Origin: Desulfuromonadales bacterium
GTDB lineage: Bacteria; Desulfobacterota; Desulfuromonadia; Geobacterales; Pseudopelobacteraceae
NCBI GenBank assembly: GCA_013349325.1
Contig: DUZX01000005.1
Location: forward strand, 62,001 to 126,000
Direction of reading: 5' to 3'
Length of the DNA stretch: 64,000 nt
Shown: positions 27,848-35,797 of the stretch, piece after piece
How the letters are laid out: each line of letters begins with the position of its first letter
Position numbering within the stretch: the stretch's first letter is position 1
Notes under the pieces: generated by a model
What the model saw: only the letters and a program-made list of their open reading frames with translations
Databases searched by the model: none
What the model was told of the DNA's origin: nothing
Made by a program: the position numbers and the translations under genes

Positions 27848-28955
27848 CGCGTAATTCCGCCTCTATCTCCTCAACCGTTGGCAGACTCCCTTGCATCTCC
27901 TCCGGCAACATCCCTACCAGTCTGGTTTCCCATTCCGATACACCGATCGGTTTTTTCAGGTCACGCAGGGCATACTCCACTTCAAACCTGTTCTTTGACC
28001 GGCAGAGAAGAAGGCCGATCGACGGTTTGTCATCAGGATGGCGCAACTGATCATCGACTGCGGAAAGGTACATATTCATGGTGCCGACAAAGCCGGGATC
28101 AAAAGGAACTGCTTTCAGTTCTACGACAACATAGCAACGAAGTTTAAGGTGATAAAAAAGCAGATCTACGTAGTAATCGGCGCTGGCAAACTCCAGATGA
28201 ACTTGTCGGCCAACAAAGGCAAAGCCTGCACCGAGTTCAAGCAGAAACCTCTGGATATGGTCAACCAGAGCCTGCTCTACTTCCCGCTCTCGACGCGGGT
28301 CGGCTGTGCCGAGGAAATCGAACAGATAGGGATCTTTGAAAATCTGCGCAGCCATATCAGACTCAGCAGGTGGGAGAGTATCGCGGAAGTTGGTGAGCGC
28401 CTTGCCCTGTCGTTCGTGAACTCTGGAGTCAATCTGGAAAGAAAGGATATTTCTCGACCAGCCATATTCGATTGCCGCCTTTATATACCAGATTCGAGTG
28501 GCGGCATCGTTAATGCGATCGATCAACAGACAGTTATGAAACCAGGGGATTTGTGCAGCAAGTTGCTGCATTATTTCCTTATCCGGCCAAGCTGCTGCAA
28601 AGGCACGCATATATTTAAGATTTCGTGGCGATAACCCTTTCATTTCAGGATACGACTGACGAAGGTCCGTTGACAGCCGGTCTATTACTTTTGCACCCCA
28701 GCCTTCTCGTTCCTGCCGTTCCAATATCAGCCGCCCGATCTCCCAGTAAAGCTCAACCATAGCCTTATTGGCTGCCATGGCAATCCGAAGCCGTCCTGAC
28801 TGGATACGCTGCTTGATTTCGTACAGCACCTCGGCGTAGCCGTCAGGCAACTCGGCACGAGCAGGAGCTACAGGAAAGGAGGCATCATCACGGTTTCTCC
28901 CCCGTGATTTTCTCTCAGTTGTTGGAGCAGTTTTTTTTATCCCTTTGGCGCTCAT
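27819..28955 (-). CDS. DUF1016 (YhcG-like) PD-(D/E)XK nuclease family protein
   Basis: A 378-residue protein with an N-terminal DUF1016_N helical domain (IGRLILERQEREGWGAKVID) and a C-terminal nuclease domain in which VDLLFYHLKLRCYVVVELKA supplies the Asp and ExK residues of the PD-(D/E)XK fold. The function of this family is not firmly known; members are linked to DNA cleavage and defence islands. It sits between hsdM and hsdS with ATGA overlaps on both sides and ends with the same ENFEELGV as HsdM, so the gene appears inserted into the operon. Confidence 0.9.
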   Translation of the reverse strand: MSAKGIKKTAPTTERKSRGRNRDDASFPVAPARAELPDGYAEVLYEIKQRIQSGRLRIAMAANKAMVELYWEIGRLILERQEREGWGAKVIDRLSTDLRQSYPEMKGLSPRNLKYMRAFAAAWPDKEIMQQLAAQIPWFHNCLLIDRINDAATRIWYIKAAIEYGWSRNILSFQIDSRVHERQGKALTNFRDTLPPAESDMAAQIFKDPYLFDFLGTADPRREREVEQALVDHIQRFLLELGAGFAFVGRQVHLEFASADYYVDLLFYHLKLRCYVVVELKAVPFDPGFVGTMNMYLSAVDDQLRHPDDKPSIGLLLCRSKNRFEVEYALRDLKKPIGVSEWETRLVGMLPEEMQGSLPTVEEIEAELREENFEELGV

Positions 28956-28980
28956 ACCCCCAACTCCTCAAAATTCTCCT
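28951..28980. repeat. 30-bp direct repeat, copy 2 (operon insertion scar)
   Basis: Perfect match to 27818-27847. It covers the end of hsdM (ENFEELGV, stop) and the start codon of the DUF1016 gene. Confidence 0.9.
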
Positions 28981-30925
28981 GTATCCGCGCCGCCAGCTCC
29001 ACCGCCTCGGCATTCAGGTCTTTCAGCTCCACATGAATATCCCGGATGGTTTGCTCGAAGTCGAAATCTTCATCCACCTCGGGCGGAGCAACTCCCACAT
29101 AGCGGCCAGGGGTGAGGCTCCAGTCGGCAGCCTCGATCTCTGCCCGGCTGACCACCTTGCACAGACCCGGCACCTCCGTCATGGTTGCCTCAGGGAAACG
29201 CTCCTGCAGCCAGTGAATCTGCCGGTGGTAGTAGGCTGTCAGCTTGAGCTGCTCCACGGCCTGCTTGCGCTTTTCGTCCAGTTGCTTGAGGCGCTTGCGG
29301 TCGCTGCTATCCCCATCCGCCGCAGCCAGTTTGTAGAGCAGATCAACCTGTTTCACCAATCCCCTGGCGCCTTCCGCCAGCGGATCAAAGACCAGCCGGG
29401 CGGTGTGCTGATCGGCATTGGTTGCGGGCAAGGCAATTTGGTACTGCTTCAGAAAAACTTCAAGCCTGGTTGTTAAATCGGAGCGATCGATCCGATACGC
29501 TTCATAGGCTGGATCAGCAAGTTCGCCCAAATCAGCCTCGAAAGCTCCCACGGCGCCGGCAATGGCCGCTGCCTCATCGCAGAGCGTTGCAAAGTATTCC
29601 TGAACCAGGCCAAGAAAGCGTTCCTGCTGGCCACGGTAGAGCCAGACGATGGCGGTCAGGTTGGCAAGCTGCTCTGGGCTGAAGTCGTAAATCTTGCGGG
29701 TAACCTTGCGATAGATGTTGCGGGCATCCAGCATCAGAATCTGATCGCGACGCTCTTCCGGCTTGCCTTTGTCAAAGTGCCACAGTTCGCACGGCACGGT
29801 GCGGGTGTAGAAGAAGTTTGAGCGTATGGAGATCATCACATCCACATCACCGGTCTCAACCAGCTTGCGGCGCACTTCGGCCTCGCCATGTCCACCGCTG
29901 GACGCCTGTGAAGACATGACAAACCCGGCTCTACCTTTCGGTCCGAGGTAACTGTGGAAGTAAGATATCCAGAGGTAATTGCCGTTGCTGACCTTCTTGG
30001 CCTTGTTGACTCCCGGCAAACCGAAGGGAAGACGGCGGTCGTCTTTGACCTTATCAGCATCGACCATATTCACATTGAACGGAGGATTGGCCATGACAAA
30101 GTCGCACTCTCCCCAGATCGGGTGAACATCCTCGTAGAAGGTGTTGGCTTCACGAATATGCCCTTCAAGCCCATGCACCGCCAGGTTCATCTTGGCCAGG
30201 CGGATGGTAGTGCCGGTCTTTTCCTGGCCGTAGAAAGTGACCTTGTGGCCGGTATCCTGGCCATGGCTTTCGATAAAGTGACTGGACTGGACAAACATAC
30301 CACCGGAGCCGCAGGCCGGGTCGAGAACAATGCCGTGGTCCGGCTCGATGACGTTGACGATGGTCTGCACCAGTGAAGGCGGGGTGAAAAATTCGCCGTT
30401 GTCCTGCGCCCCCTGCATGGCGAACTTCATCAGGAAGTATTCGTAGATCCGGCCAAACACATCGCCGCTGGCATTACGAAGCGCCTCCGAATCGAAGGTG
30501 CGCAGGATAACTTCCAGCAATTTGTCATCAAACTTGTCATACTCCTTGGGAAGCTGGCCCCGCAGCGGTTCGAACTCTGCCTCAATGGCCTTCATTGCCT
30601 CCACCAGCGCGGTGCCGAGACTGGCTCCGGTAGGAAGCTTCAGAAGATAGTCATAGCGACCGGATTCCGGCAGCTGTAGTGCCCGTCGCTTGATGAAATC
30701 CCCCTTCACCAGGGGGCGGCTGGGCATCTTACCGGCGGCCTGGTCGGCCTTGATCTGTGCCAGAGCGGTCTCGTAGCGGTTACTCGCATGGCGCAGGAAT
30801 ATGATTCCCAGCACCGGCATGCAGTATTCGCTGGAGGTCAATTTGGAGTTGGCGCGCAGCTGATCGGCTGCCTCCCAGAGGGTTGATTCGATTTTTTCTA
30901 TGTTTTTGAGAGTATTATTAGCCAT
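28952..30925 (-). CDS. hsdM: type I restriction enzyme, M (adenine methyltransferase) subunit
   Basis: A 657-residue modification subunit. It has an N-terminal helical HsdM_N domain, the SAM-binding motif DPACGSGGMFVQS and the catalytic NPPF motif in MANPPFNVN, as in N6-adenine methyltransferases. The C-terminal region is a long extension with coiled-coil character. It is the first gene of the operon, and its start is preceded by GAAGGT. It ends with an ATGA overlap into the DUF1016 gene. Confidence 0.95.
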   Translation of the reverse strand: MANNTLKNIEKIESTLWEAADQLRANSKLTSSEYCMPVLGIIFLRHASNRYETALAQIKADQAAGKMPSRPLVKGDFIKRRALQLPESGRYDYLLKLPTGASLGTALVEAMKAIEAEFEPLRGQLPKEYDKFDDKLLEVILRTFDSEALRNASGDVFGRIYEYFLMKFAMQGAQDNGEFFTPPSLVQTIVNVIEPDHGIVLDPACGSGGMFVQSSHFIESHGQDTGHKVTFYGQEKTGTTIRLAKMNLAVHGLEGHIREANTFYEDVHPIWGECDFVMANPPFNVNMVDADKVKDDRRLPFGLPGVNKAKKVSNGNYLWISYFHSYLGPKGRAGFVMSSQASSGGHGEAEVRRKLVETGDVDVMISIRSNFFYTRTVPCELWHFDKGKPEERRDQILMLDARNIYRKVTRKIYDFSPEQLANLTAIVWLYRGQQERFLGLVQEYFATLCDEAAAIAGAVGAFEADLGELADPAYEAYRIDRSDLTTRLEVFLKQYQIALPATNADQHTARLVFDPLAEGARGLVKQVDLLYKLAAADGDSSDRKRLKQLDEKRKQAVEQLKLTAYYHRQIHWLQERFPEATMTEVPGLCKVVSRAEIEAADWSLTPGRYVGVAPPEVDEDFDFEQTIRDIHVELKDLNAEAVELAARIQENFEELGV

Positions 30926-31049
30926 TTAGTTATTTACCTTCATCAGTTTTTAGCTGTCATTATCTGCTCAATAGTATTTCTGTCAGTATGCTCTCTGACA
31001 ATAAGTGCACAAATTGATTGAGCTATTGAGAAACCTTCTCACAATGTAA
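30926..31049 (-). promoter_or_regulatory. upstream region of hsdM operon
   Basis: About 120 bases between hsdM and the MITE-like repeat. An inverted repeat TGTCAG-N8-CTGACA lies at 30981-31000 and could be an operator. Whether any transcription factor uses it is unknown. The rest is AT-rich, as expected for a promoter. Confidence 0.35.
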
Positions 31050-31186
31050 CTATTCGGTGTTTTCAACAAACGAGCAAAAAAGCCTGTCGTCCTCGAGTGA
31101 TTCTATCGGGGATCCACGAAGTCAAAGCCTGGATTCCCGATTAAACCCTCGGGAATGACGAGCTTTTTAAAATCTGTGCTGAATAG
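31050..31186. repeat. MITE-like repeat, copy 2 (137 bp, inverted)
   Basis: Inverse-orientation copy of 8131-8269. It ends with GTGCTGAATAG; the left terminal repeat is imperfect (CTATTCGGTG). The core includes GGATTCCCGATTAAACCCTC and GGGAATGACGAGC. It lies between the restriction operon promoter region and the RES toxin gene. Confidence 0.75.
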
Positions 31187-31303
31187 ATACAATATGTTAT
31201 GGGTAAATCTTAAAGTAAAAAGCGAAAATCAGTAAAAAAGTCTTTGGGTTTTAACCCTTTTTTTCAAATTTAGAGCCTTTCCTTGCGCCCTTGCGTTTTT
31301 GCA
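31187..31303. repeat. short gap with dispersed CTTTGCG repeat, degenerate copy 2
   Basis: The gap between the MITE-like repeat and the end of the RES gene carries CCTTGCGCCCTTGCG followed by TTTTTGCATTAAAG (31281-31309), a degenerate relative of the repeat at 32471-32500. Nothing else is seen. Confidence 0.4.
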
Positions 31304-32065
31304 TTAAAGCCGTTGATTTTCTCTCCAAGGACCTGTTTTGAATGAAAATGATTCATCATCCTGGCGCATCCATATCGCTTCTTCTGTTGATATTGAAAGC
31401 ATCCAGGTCTGGGTTGCAGGGTCAGGCTTTTTAGCGGCAAATGCCAGTGGAGTTAATACCGCAACACAAAAATGCTTATCCGGGTCACGCACAGATTGAT
31501 ATTGAATGGCACCGATTTCCGCTTCTCGTACTATTCGTCCTAACGCTTGTGTCGCTGAATAATCGGTGGGATGTTGCCATCGAGCGGATTCGCTGGCAAA
31601 GAGTGGTTCACGCAAATCAATGCAGCTGGTTTTGATTGGCACTTTGAATGCGGTAAATGAGCATGGCTGAAGACGTTCCAGTCCAGCAGTATCTTGAAGA
31701 AAGCGCCATCGCCAGTGGCTGACTTCGGCAGCTGCTGTCTTAACTGTCTCGGCAGCGTAAAACACTCCTGGTTCATAAACGGCACGAAACCTGGAACCGG
31801 TTGGTTGACGGGGCTCGTAACGAAAGGGACTGAAAAGCAGAAAGTGCAGGTCGGTAGCCTCTTTTGGAATTGGAGGCTTGCTCTCCTCCAGAATATCCCC
31901 TAGCAGTTCCTGTTCTGCCATGGTATCCACAATTCTTGATGTAGATACCATGTGCTGAGCCTCAACCATACGCCAGACTTTACATGAGATGTCTCGTGCT
32001 TTAGATGACAGCTCGGCAGGCGTCAAGGTAGTTAACGACACGTACAAGTCCCTCCGTAGATTCAA
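31304..32065 (-). CDS. RES domain toxin
   Basis: RES toxins degrade NAD+ when not bound by their antitoxin. The 253-residue product has a WRMVEAQHMVSTSRIVD start, Arg in FRYEPRQPTGSRFRA, Tyr/Glu residues in PGVFYAAETVKTA, and Ser in LREPLFASES, consistent with an R-E-S site. The frame starts 65 bases inside the antitoxin gene; a later start is possible because the RES domain proper begins near residue 28. Position after an Xre/MbcA-type antitoxin supports the call. Confidence 0.87.
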   Translation of the reverse strand: MNLRRDLYVSLTTLTPAELSSKARDISCKVWRMVEAQHMVSTSRIVDTMAEQELLGDILEESKPPIPKEATDLHFLLFSPFRYEPRQPTGSRFRAVYEPGVFYAAETVKTAAAEVSHWRWRFLQDTAGLERLQPCSFTAFKVPIKTSCIDLREPLFASESARWQHPTDYSATQALGRIVREAEIGAIQYQSVRDPDKHFCVAVLTPLAFAAKKPDPATQTWMLSISTEEAIWMRQDDESFSFKTGPWRENQRL

Positions 32066-32384
32066 TCAGGTCAGACGGTTTTTTACCTGCAAACGCCTTG
32101 TTTTCGCTGGCAAGCCATTTTTTGGCGTCGTCGGCAGCACCACCTACTATGGAATCGAGTGAACGGAATAATCTGACCAGAAGAACGGCAAAATCCCATT
32201 CCTTTTTGTCAGGCGTAAGCTGGTACGAGTTGACATAGAGGCGTGTAACTGTGGAAGAGCTGACACCCAGAATATGGGCGAGTTTGTTCTTGGGTAAATC
32301 AAGATAATTTGCAGTATTAACAACCGCCTTGGTAAGTACCAGTTGTTTGTTCTGTGTCTTTTGTGCTGGTGATATGCGTGGCAT
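32001..32384 (-). CDS. Xre/MbcA/ParS-family antitoxin
   Basis: A 127-residue antitoxin with an N-terminal helix-turn-helix (NKLAHILGVSSSTVTRL) and the C-terminal toxin-binding DUF2384 domain (WLASENKAFAGKKPSDLI, then VVNYLDACR). It neutralises the RES toxin encoded next and probably represses the operon. ATG 32384 (MPRIS) is chosen; an ATG three codons upstream is also open. Confidence 0.88.
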   Translation of the reverse strand: MPRISPAQKTQNKQLVLTKAVVNTANYLDLPKNKLAHILGVSSSTVTRLYVNSYQLTPDKKEWDFAVLLVRLFRSLDSIVGGAADDAKKWLASENKAFAGKKPSDLIESTEGLVRVVNYLDACRAVI

Positions 32385-32470
32385 ACAAAACATTTCCTCT
32401 CAATCTTATTACTTTCTGTAGAAAACTTATCATATAAAAATTTCTATGGCAAATATCAAAATCAAAATCT

Positions 32471-32500
32471 TTAACGCAAAGACGCCAAGGCGCAAAGACG
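32471..32500. repeat. dispersed CAAAGACG repeat, best copy
   Basis: TTAACGCAAAGACG followed by CCAAGGCGCAAAGACG. This motif is familiar as a dispersed intergenic repeat in deltaproteobacterial genomes; degenerate relatives lie at 5262-5307 and 31281-31309. Confidence 0.6.
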
Positions 32501-32552
32501 GAAGGGAAAATCATAAAACTGGGAAATCAGAGTCTTAGGGTTAAAAGATTAA

Positions 32553-32684
32553 AACAGAAACATAATCGAAAAGTCTTTTACCTTTATCCGCAAGGCCACA
32601 GTTGACGATAAGGGTCTGCAAGATATTTACGAGAAGTTGGGTATTTCAGCAACTTTTGGAGGGATTCAAAAACTGACGATGTAG
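32553..32684 (+). pseudogene. possible transposase C-terminal remnant
   Basis: Forty-three codons ending VDDKGLQDIYEKLGI, ATFGGIQK, then TAG. The end resembles C-termini of IS4/IS1634-type transposases, but the fragment is short and the assignment weak. No start or terminal inverted repeat is seen. Confidence 0.3.
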
Positions 32685-32950
32685 CACAAAATAGCACAAA
32701 TGTAGTGCCACTCGAGGGTTTTGTGAACTGTAACTCTTTGATATCAAGATAGTTATTTTTGCAGGTGTTAAATACGGGCTAGAAAAAATCGAAAATTGAA
32801 TTTCTAAACAATCCCGTTCGGTTCCAAATGAATCTATGCAATTTATTTGGGGGTATCTTTAGGGGTATCACAGTTTTTTATAAACGCATATACCTAACCA
32901 TTACAGCTAGTTATGCGCTTAGCCAGACTGACTACCTCCAGTAAAAACAA

Positions 32951-32977
32951 TGGGTTACAGCGATAAACTGTAACCCA
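32951..32977 (-). terminator. terminator of the ackA transcription unit
   Basis: A perfect 10-bp stem TGGGTTACAG / CTGTAACCCA, followed on the minus strand by TTGTTTTTA. Confidence 0.8.
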
Positions 32978-32991
32978 TTTGTTTTTATATT

Positions 32992-33151
32992 CTAAATGCG
33001 TGAACGTTTGACATCAGTTCCATTCTCAAGAAGAATCTTACAGCACTTCTCAACCCCCCTTACCGCCACAATAGATCAGAGCAATAGTTTTTATCCTTGC
33101 CGGAATTTCTTCGGATTCGAAGAGTTTGGCCATTTGAAGCGAGTTTCCCAT
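32992..33151 (-). pseudogene. small ORF downstream of ackA, frameshifted at a 6-base run
   Basis: Two frames on the minus strand join into one protein of about 46-52 residues if a six-base run (C6 at 33054-33059 on the plus strand) is shortened by one: first MAKLFESEEIPARIKTIALI, then VEKCCKILLENGTDVKRSRI. Both halves have clear protein composition and the gene is followed by a terminator. It is on the same strand as ackA, 55 bases downstream. I do not recognise the family; it may be a small cysteine-containing regulatory protein. Confidence 0.45.
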
Positions 33152-33206
33152 CCAGAGCTGTTATGTCGGCTCTTTTAGTATGTGTATGTGAGGTGTTGGC
33201 AAGAAG

Positions 33207-34472
33207 TTATTTGCGTTCAAAATCCTTCTGTGCAAATGAATACTCGAAATTCATATGGTCGGCGTAAGTTCCATTCAGGATACCGACAACGTCTTCGGTA
33301 AAGACCAGCTCTTCATCAGTCGGGATGACGAATACTTTGACCGGCGAGTCGTCAGTGGTAATCAGGGTTTCGCGTTTACGGGTCATGGCCCCTTTGTTAC
33401 GTTCGCGGTCAAGGATGATGCCGAGATGTTCGAGCCCTTCGATTGCGCGTTCGCGGATCGGTGCACCCATTTCTCCTACACCGGCGGTAAAGACCACGGC
33501 ATCCAGTTTGCCGACGGCCGCCATGAAAGCTCCGATATATTTTTTAAGACGATAAGCTTCGATATCAAGCGCCAGTTGGCAGCGTTTGTCGCCGGCATTG
33601 GCATGTTCAATTACGTCACGGCGGTCGGTAAAACGTCCGGTAATTCCGATGACGCCACTCTTCTTGTTGAGGATGCTGTCGATTTCCTTGGCCGAGAGAT
33701 TGTCTTTCTGCATCATGAAGGCCGGGATGGCGGGATCGATATCTCCGCAGCGCGTTCCCATGACGGCCCCTTCCAGAGGAGTCAGCCCCATGGTTGTGTC
33801 AACTGAAATGCCGTTTTTAATGGCACAGTGCGAAACACCATTGCCGATATGCATGGTGACAATATTGGTGTCCTGCGCTTTTTTGCCCAGCAGGACGGCG
33901 GCGCGTTTGGAAACATACAGATGCGAGGTGCCGTGAAAACCGTAGCGGCGTACCTGGTACTTTTCGTACCATTCATATGGTAGCGGATAGATGTAGGCCA
34001 TTTCAGGCATGGTCTGATGGAAAGCCGTATCAAAAATTGCGACATGCGGAACCGTTGGCATGAGGGCCTGAGCGGCCTCAATCCCTTCAATGTTGGGAGG
34101 ATTATGAAGCGGCGCCAGATGCTGAACCTCTTTAACGGCATCCAGAACGCTTTCATCGATCATGACGGAACAGGTGAATTTTTCTCCTCCATGCACGACA
34201 CGGTGCCCGACAGCAGAAATCTGATCGACGCTCTTCAAAACACCATGAACCGGATCGGTCACCGTCTTGATGAGCAGGTCGATGGCCGCCTGGTGATTGG
34301 CACAGTCAAGCTCATGGTGGTAGTTTTCACGCCCGGGGATTTCGTGCATAATAAACGAGCCACCGATAATAACCCGTTCTACCATCCCCTTTGCAACAAC
34401 TTCCATTTTATCCCAATCAAATAACTGATACTTTACTGAAGAACTGCCACAGTTTAGAGCCATTATTATCAT
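33207..34472 (-). CDS. ackA: acetate kinase
   Basis: Converts acetyl phosphate and ADP to acetate and ATP, or the reverse for acetate activation. At 421 residues it has the N-terminal ALNCGSSSVKYQL signature, the GHRVVHGG motif, the FDTAFHQTMP region and the late FTAGVGEMG nucleotide-binding element. ATG 34472 is preceded by GGAGGT at ideal spacing. No phosphotransacetylase gene is next to it. Confidence 0.96.
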   Translation of the reverse strand: MIIMALNCGSSSVKYQLFDWDKMEVVAKGMVERVIIGGSFIMHEIPGRENYHHELDCANHQAAIDLLIKTVTDPVHGVLKSVDQISAVGHRVVHGGEKFTCSVMIDESVLDAVKEVQHLAPLHNPPNIEGIEAAQALMPTVPHVAIFDTAFHQTMPEMAYIYPLPYEWYEKYQVRRYGFHGTSHLYVSKRAAVLLGKKAQDTNIVTMHIGNGVSHCAIKNGISVDTTMGLTPLEGAVMGTRCGDIDPAIPAFMMQKDNLSAKEIDSILNKKSGVIGITGRFTDRRDVIEHANAGDKRCQLALDIEAYRLKKYIGAFMAAVGKLDAVVFTAGVGEMGAPIRERAIEGLEHLGIILDRERNKGAMTRKRETLITTDDSPVKVFVIPTDEELVFTEDVVGILNGTYADHMNFEYSFAQKDFERK

Positions 34473-34734
34473 GTACTTTTACCTCCATTACAACAGGATC
34501 GTGACTATATTACGGATAAAAAAATAACACTTATACTAAAATAACTAGCTGGAATAAAACTGTTTTTGATGTATACACTGAACGGTAATCGATTTCAACA
34601 AAATTTATATCCATCATCTCAAAAATCGTATTAAAGCGTAGGGGACATTTCTTTTTCTGGACTTTTCAAAATCAGTATGGCATTCTCAAACCGTTTTCCA
34701 GTCAGGAAGGCTAATCTAAAGAGGAGGTGAAATT

Positions 34735-34902
34735 GTGGCTCATTCAATTACCGATGATTGTACAAACTGTGGGGCTTGTGAAGATTCCTGTCCTGTGAAC
34801 GCTATCAGCGAGCAGGCAAACAAACGCGTTATTGATGCAGATACCTGCATTGATTGCGGCGCTTGTGTCGATACCTGTCCCGTAAGTGCTATCAACGCTT
34901 AA
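34735..34902 (+). CDS. 2[4Fe-4S] ferredoxin, 55 residues
   Basis: A small electron carrier missed by length cut-offs. From GTG 34735, with a strong GAGGAGGTGA site, the frame encodes two CxxCxxCxxxCP clusters: CTNCGACEDSCPVNAI and CIDCGACVDTCPVSAI. This is the clostridial-type eight-iron ferredoxin that serves low-potential electron transfer (for example pyruvate:ferredoxin oxidoreductase). A strong 16-bp hairpin terminator follows 18 bases after the stop. Confidence 0.92.
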   Translation: MAHSITDDCTNCGACEDSCPVNAISEQANKRVIDADTCIDCGACVDTCPVSAINA

Positions 34903-34920
34903 TCAGCACTGATGACAGAT

Positions 34921-34962
34921 CCGCATTAAAAAAGCCCGTGGCGACATGGGCTTTTTTAATGC
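34921..34962. terminator. bidirectional terminator
   Basis: A 16-bp perfect stem (CGCATTAAAAAAGCCC / GGGCTTTTTTAATGCG) with T runs on both strands, between the ferredoxin gene and the convergent DUF2905 gene. Confidence 0.9.
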
Positions 34963-34979
34963 GTTTTTTTATATGCAAC

Positions 34980-35192
34980 CTACCGTCGGAACAACCAGAG
35001 AATGAGTGATAGCAGAGCTGAGAGCAGGATGCTGGTGGCAAGCGGAAAGTAGAAACTGAAATTTTCTTTTTTGAGGTATATATCACCCGGCAGGCGCCCC
35101 AGCCAGGGGATGCGACCGGCATATGAAATGAGAAGCCCGACGGCGACCAACACAAGACCTGAGATAATCAGCGGTTTTCCAAGATTATTCAT
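34980..35192 (-). CDS. DUF2905 family small membrane protein
   Basis: A 70-residue protein with two hydrophobic segments (about 8-25 and 48-66) and the motif GRIPWLGRLPGDI in the loop between them, which is typical for DUF2905. Function unknown. It follows queH on the same strand and could be its operon partner. Confidence 0.82.
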   Translation of the reverse strand: MNNLGKPLIISGLVLVAVGLLISYAGRIPWLGRLPGDIYLKKENFSFYFPLATSILLSALLSLILWLFRR

Positions 35193-35257
35193 ACTGATTA
35201 ACCCTTCGACTTACTTCGACTTACTTCGGCTTCGCTCAGGGCACCGCTCCTCACCCC

Positions 35258-35797
35258 TCACTCTTCACCCTTTCGCCAGTAGCGTTCTTTCTCGCTGTAG
35301 ATACAACCACAGTACTGCTGGCGATAGAGCCCCAGTTCCTTGGAGGCTTTGATACCTTCCTGCCAGCCGGGGCGAAAGTCGTGATAGTAAAACGGAACTC
35401 TGAATTCGCTACCGAGCTGTTCACCTGACGTTTTGATCTGATCATGTTTCTGGTAGCGGCTGTATAAAAGTGATGCCGTGAATGCTTCAAAACCGGCTTC
35501 GGCAGCAGCCTGGGCGGTTGCTTTGAGCCGCGATGTATAACAGTAGCTGCAGCGATCCTGCGGCTCAGCGGCAACATGTGCCAGAAAACCCTCCAGGTCG
35601 TAGTCGTCGCGCAGTATCAGCGGCATGTTCTCCTGCTCTGCCATCTGCAGGGCGGCGTCGCGTCGGCGGGCGTACTCCTGATAGGGGTGAATATTGTGAT
35701 TGTAGAAAAAACCGCTCACGTCATGACCGGCTGCCCGCAGTGTTCGTAACGGGTACAACGCACAGGGTCCACAGCAGATGTGCAGAAGAATCCTCAT
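35258..35797 (-). CDS. queH: epoxyqueuosine reductase QueH
   Basis: Last step of queuosine tRNA modification: reduces epoxyqueuosine to queuosine. The 179-residue protein has the QueH (formerly DUF208) cysteine pattern: HICCGPC at the N-terminus, DRCSYCY in the middle and QQYCGCIYSE near the end, which together bind an iron-sulfur cluster and a second metal. The ATG shares one base with the ribBA stop (TAATG), so it is translated from the riboflavin operon messenger. Confidence 0.93.
   Translation of the reverse strand: MRILLHICCGPCALYPLRTLRAAGHDVSGFFYNHNIHPYQEYARRRDAALQMAEQENMPLILRDDYDLEGFLAHVAAEPQDRCSYCYTSRLKATAQAAAEAGFEAFTASLLYSRYQKHDQIKTSGEQLGSEFRVPFYYHDFRPGWQEGIKASKELGLYRQQYCGCIYSEKERYWRKGEE

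Larger units (their letters stand above)
32385..32991. other. accessory-block edge with gene debris and repeats
   Basis: Six hundred bases without an intact gene. They hold the best copy of the dispersed CAAAGACGCC repeat (32471-32500), a transposase-like C-terminal remnant (32553-32684), and a tandem GGGGGTATC/AGGGGTATC pair near 32850-32869 that resembles sequence seen at integrase arm sites. The transition to core genes (ackA) comes right after. Confidence 0.45.

Noticed and set aside
4645-32990. A single large island inserted at tRNA-Pro
   Set aside because: No duplicated tRNA 3' end found at the far border, the accessory sequence lies on the 5' side of the tRNA, and core metabolic genes occupy much of the block.
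34620-34680. GGGGACATTTCTTTTTC segment as an insertion-sequence end
   Set aside because: Resembles motifs near REP-associated elements, but it is a single short match with no transposase or partner end.
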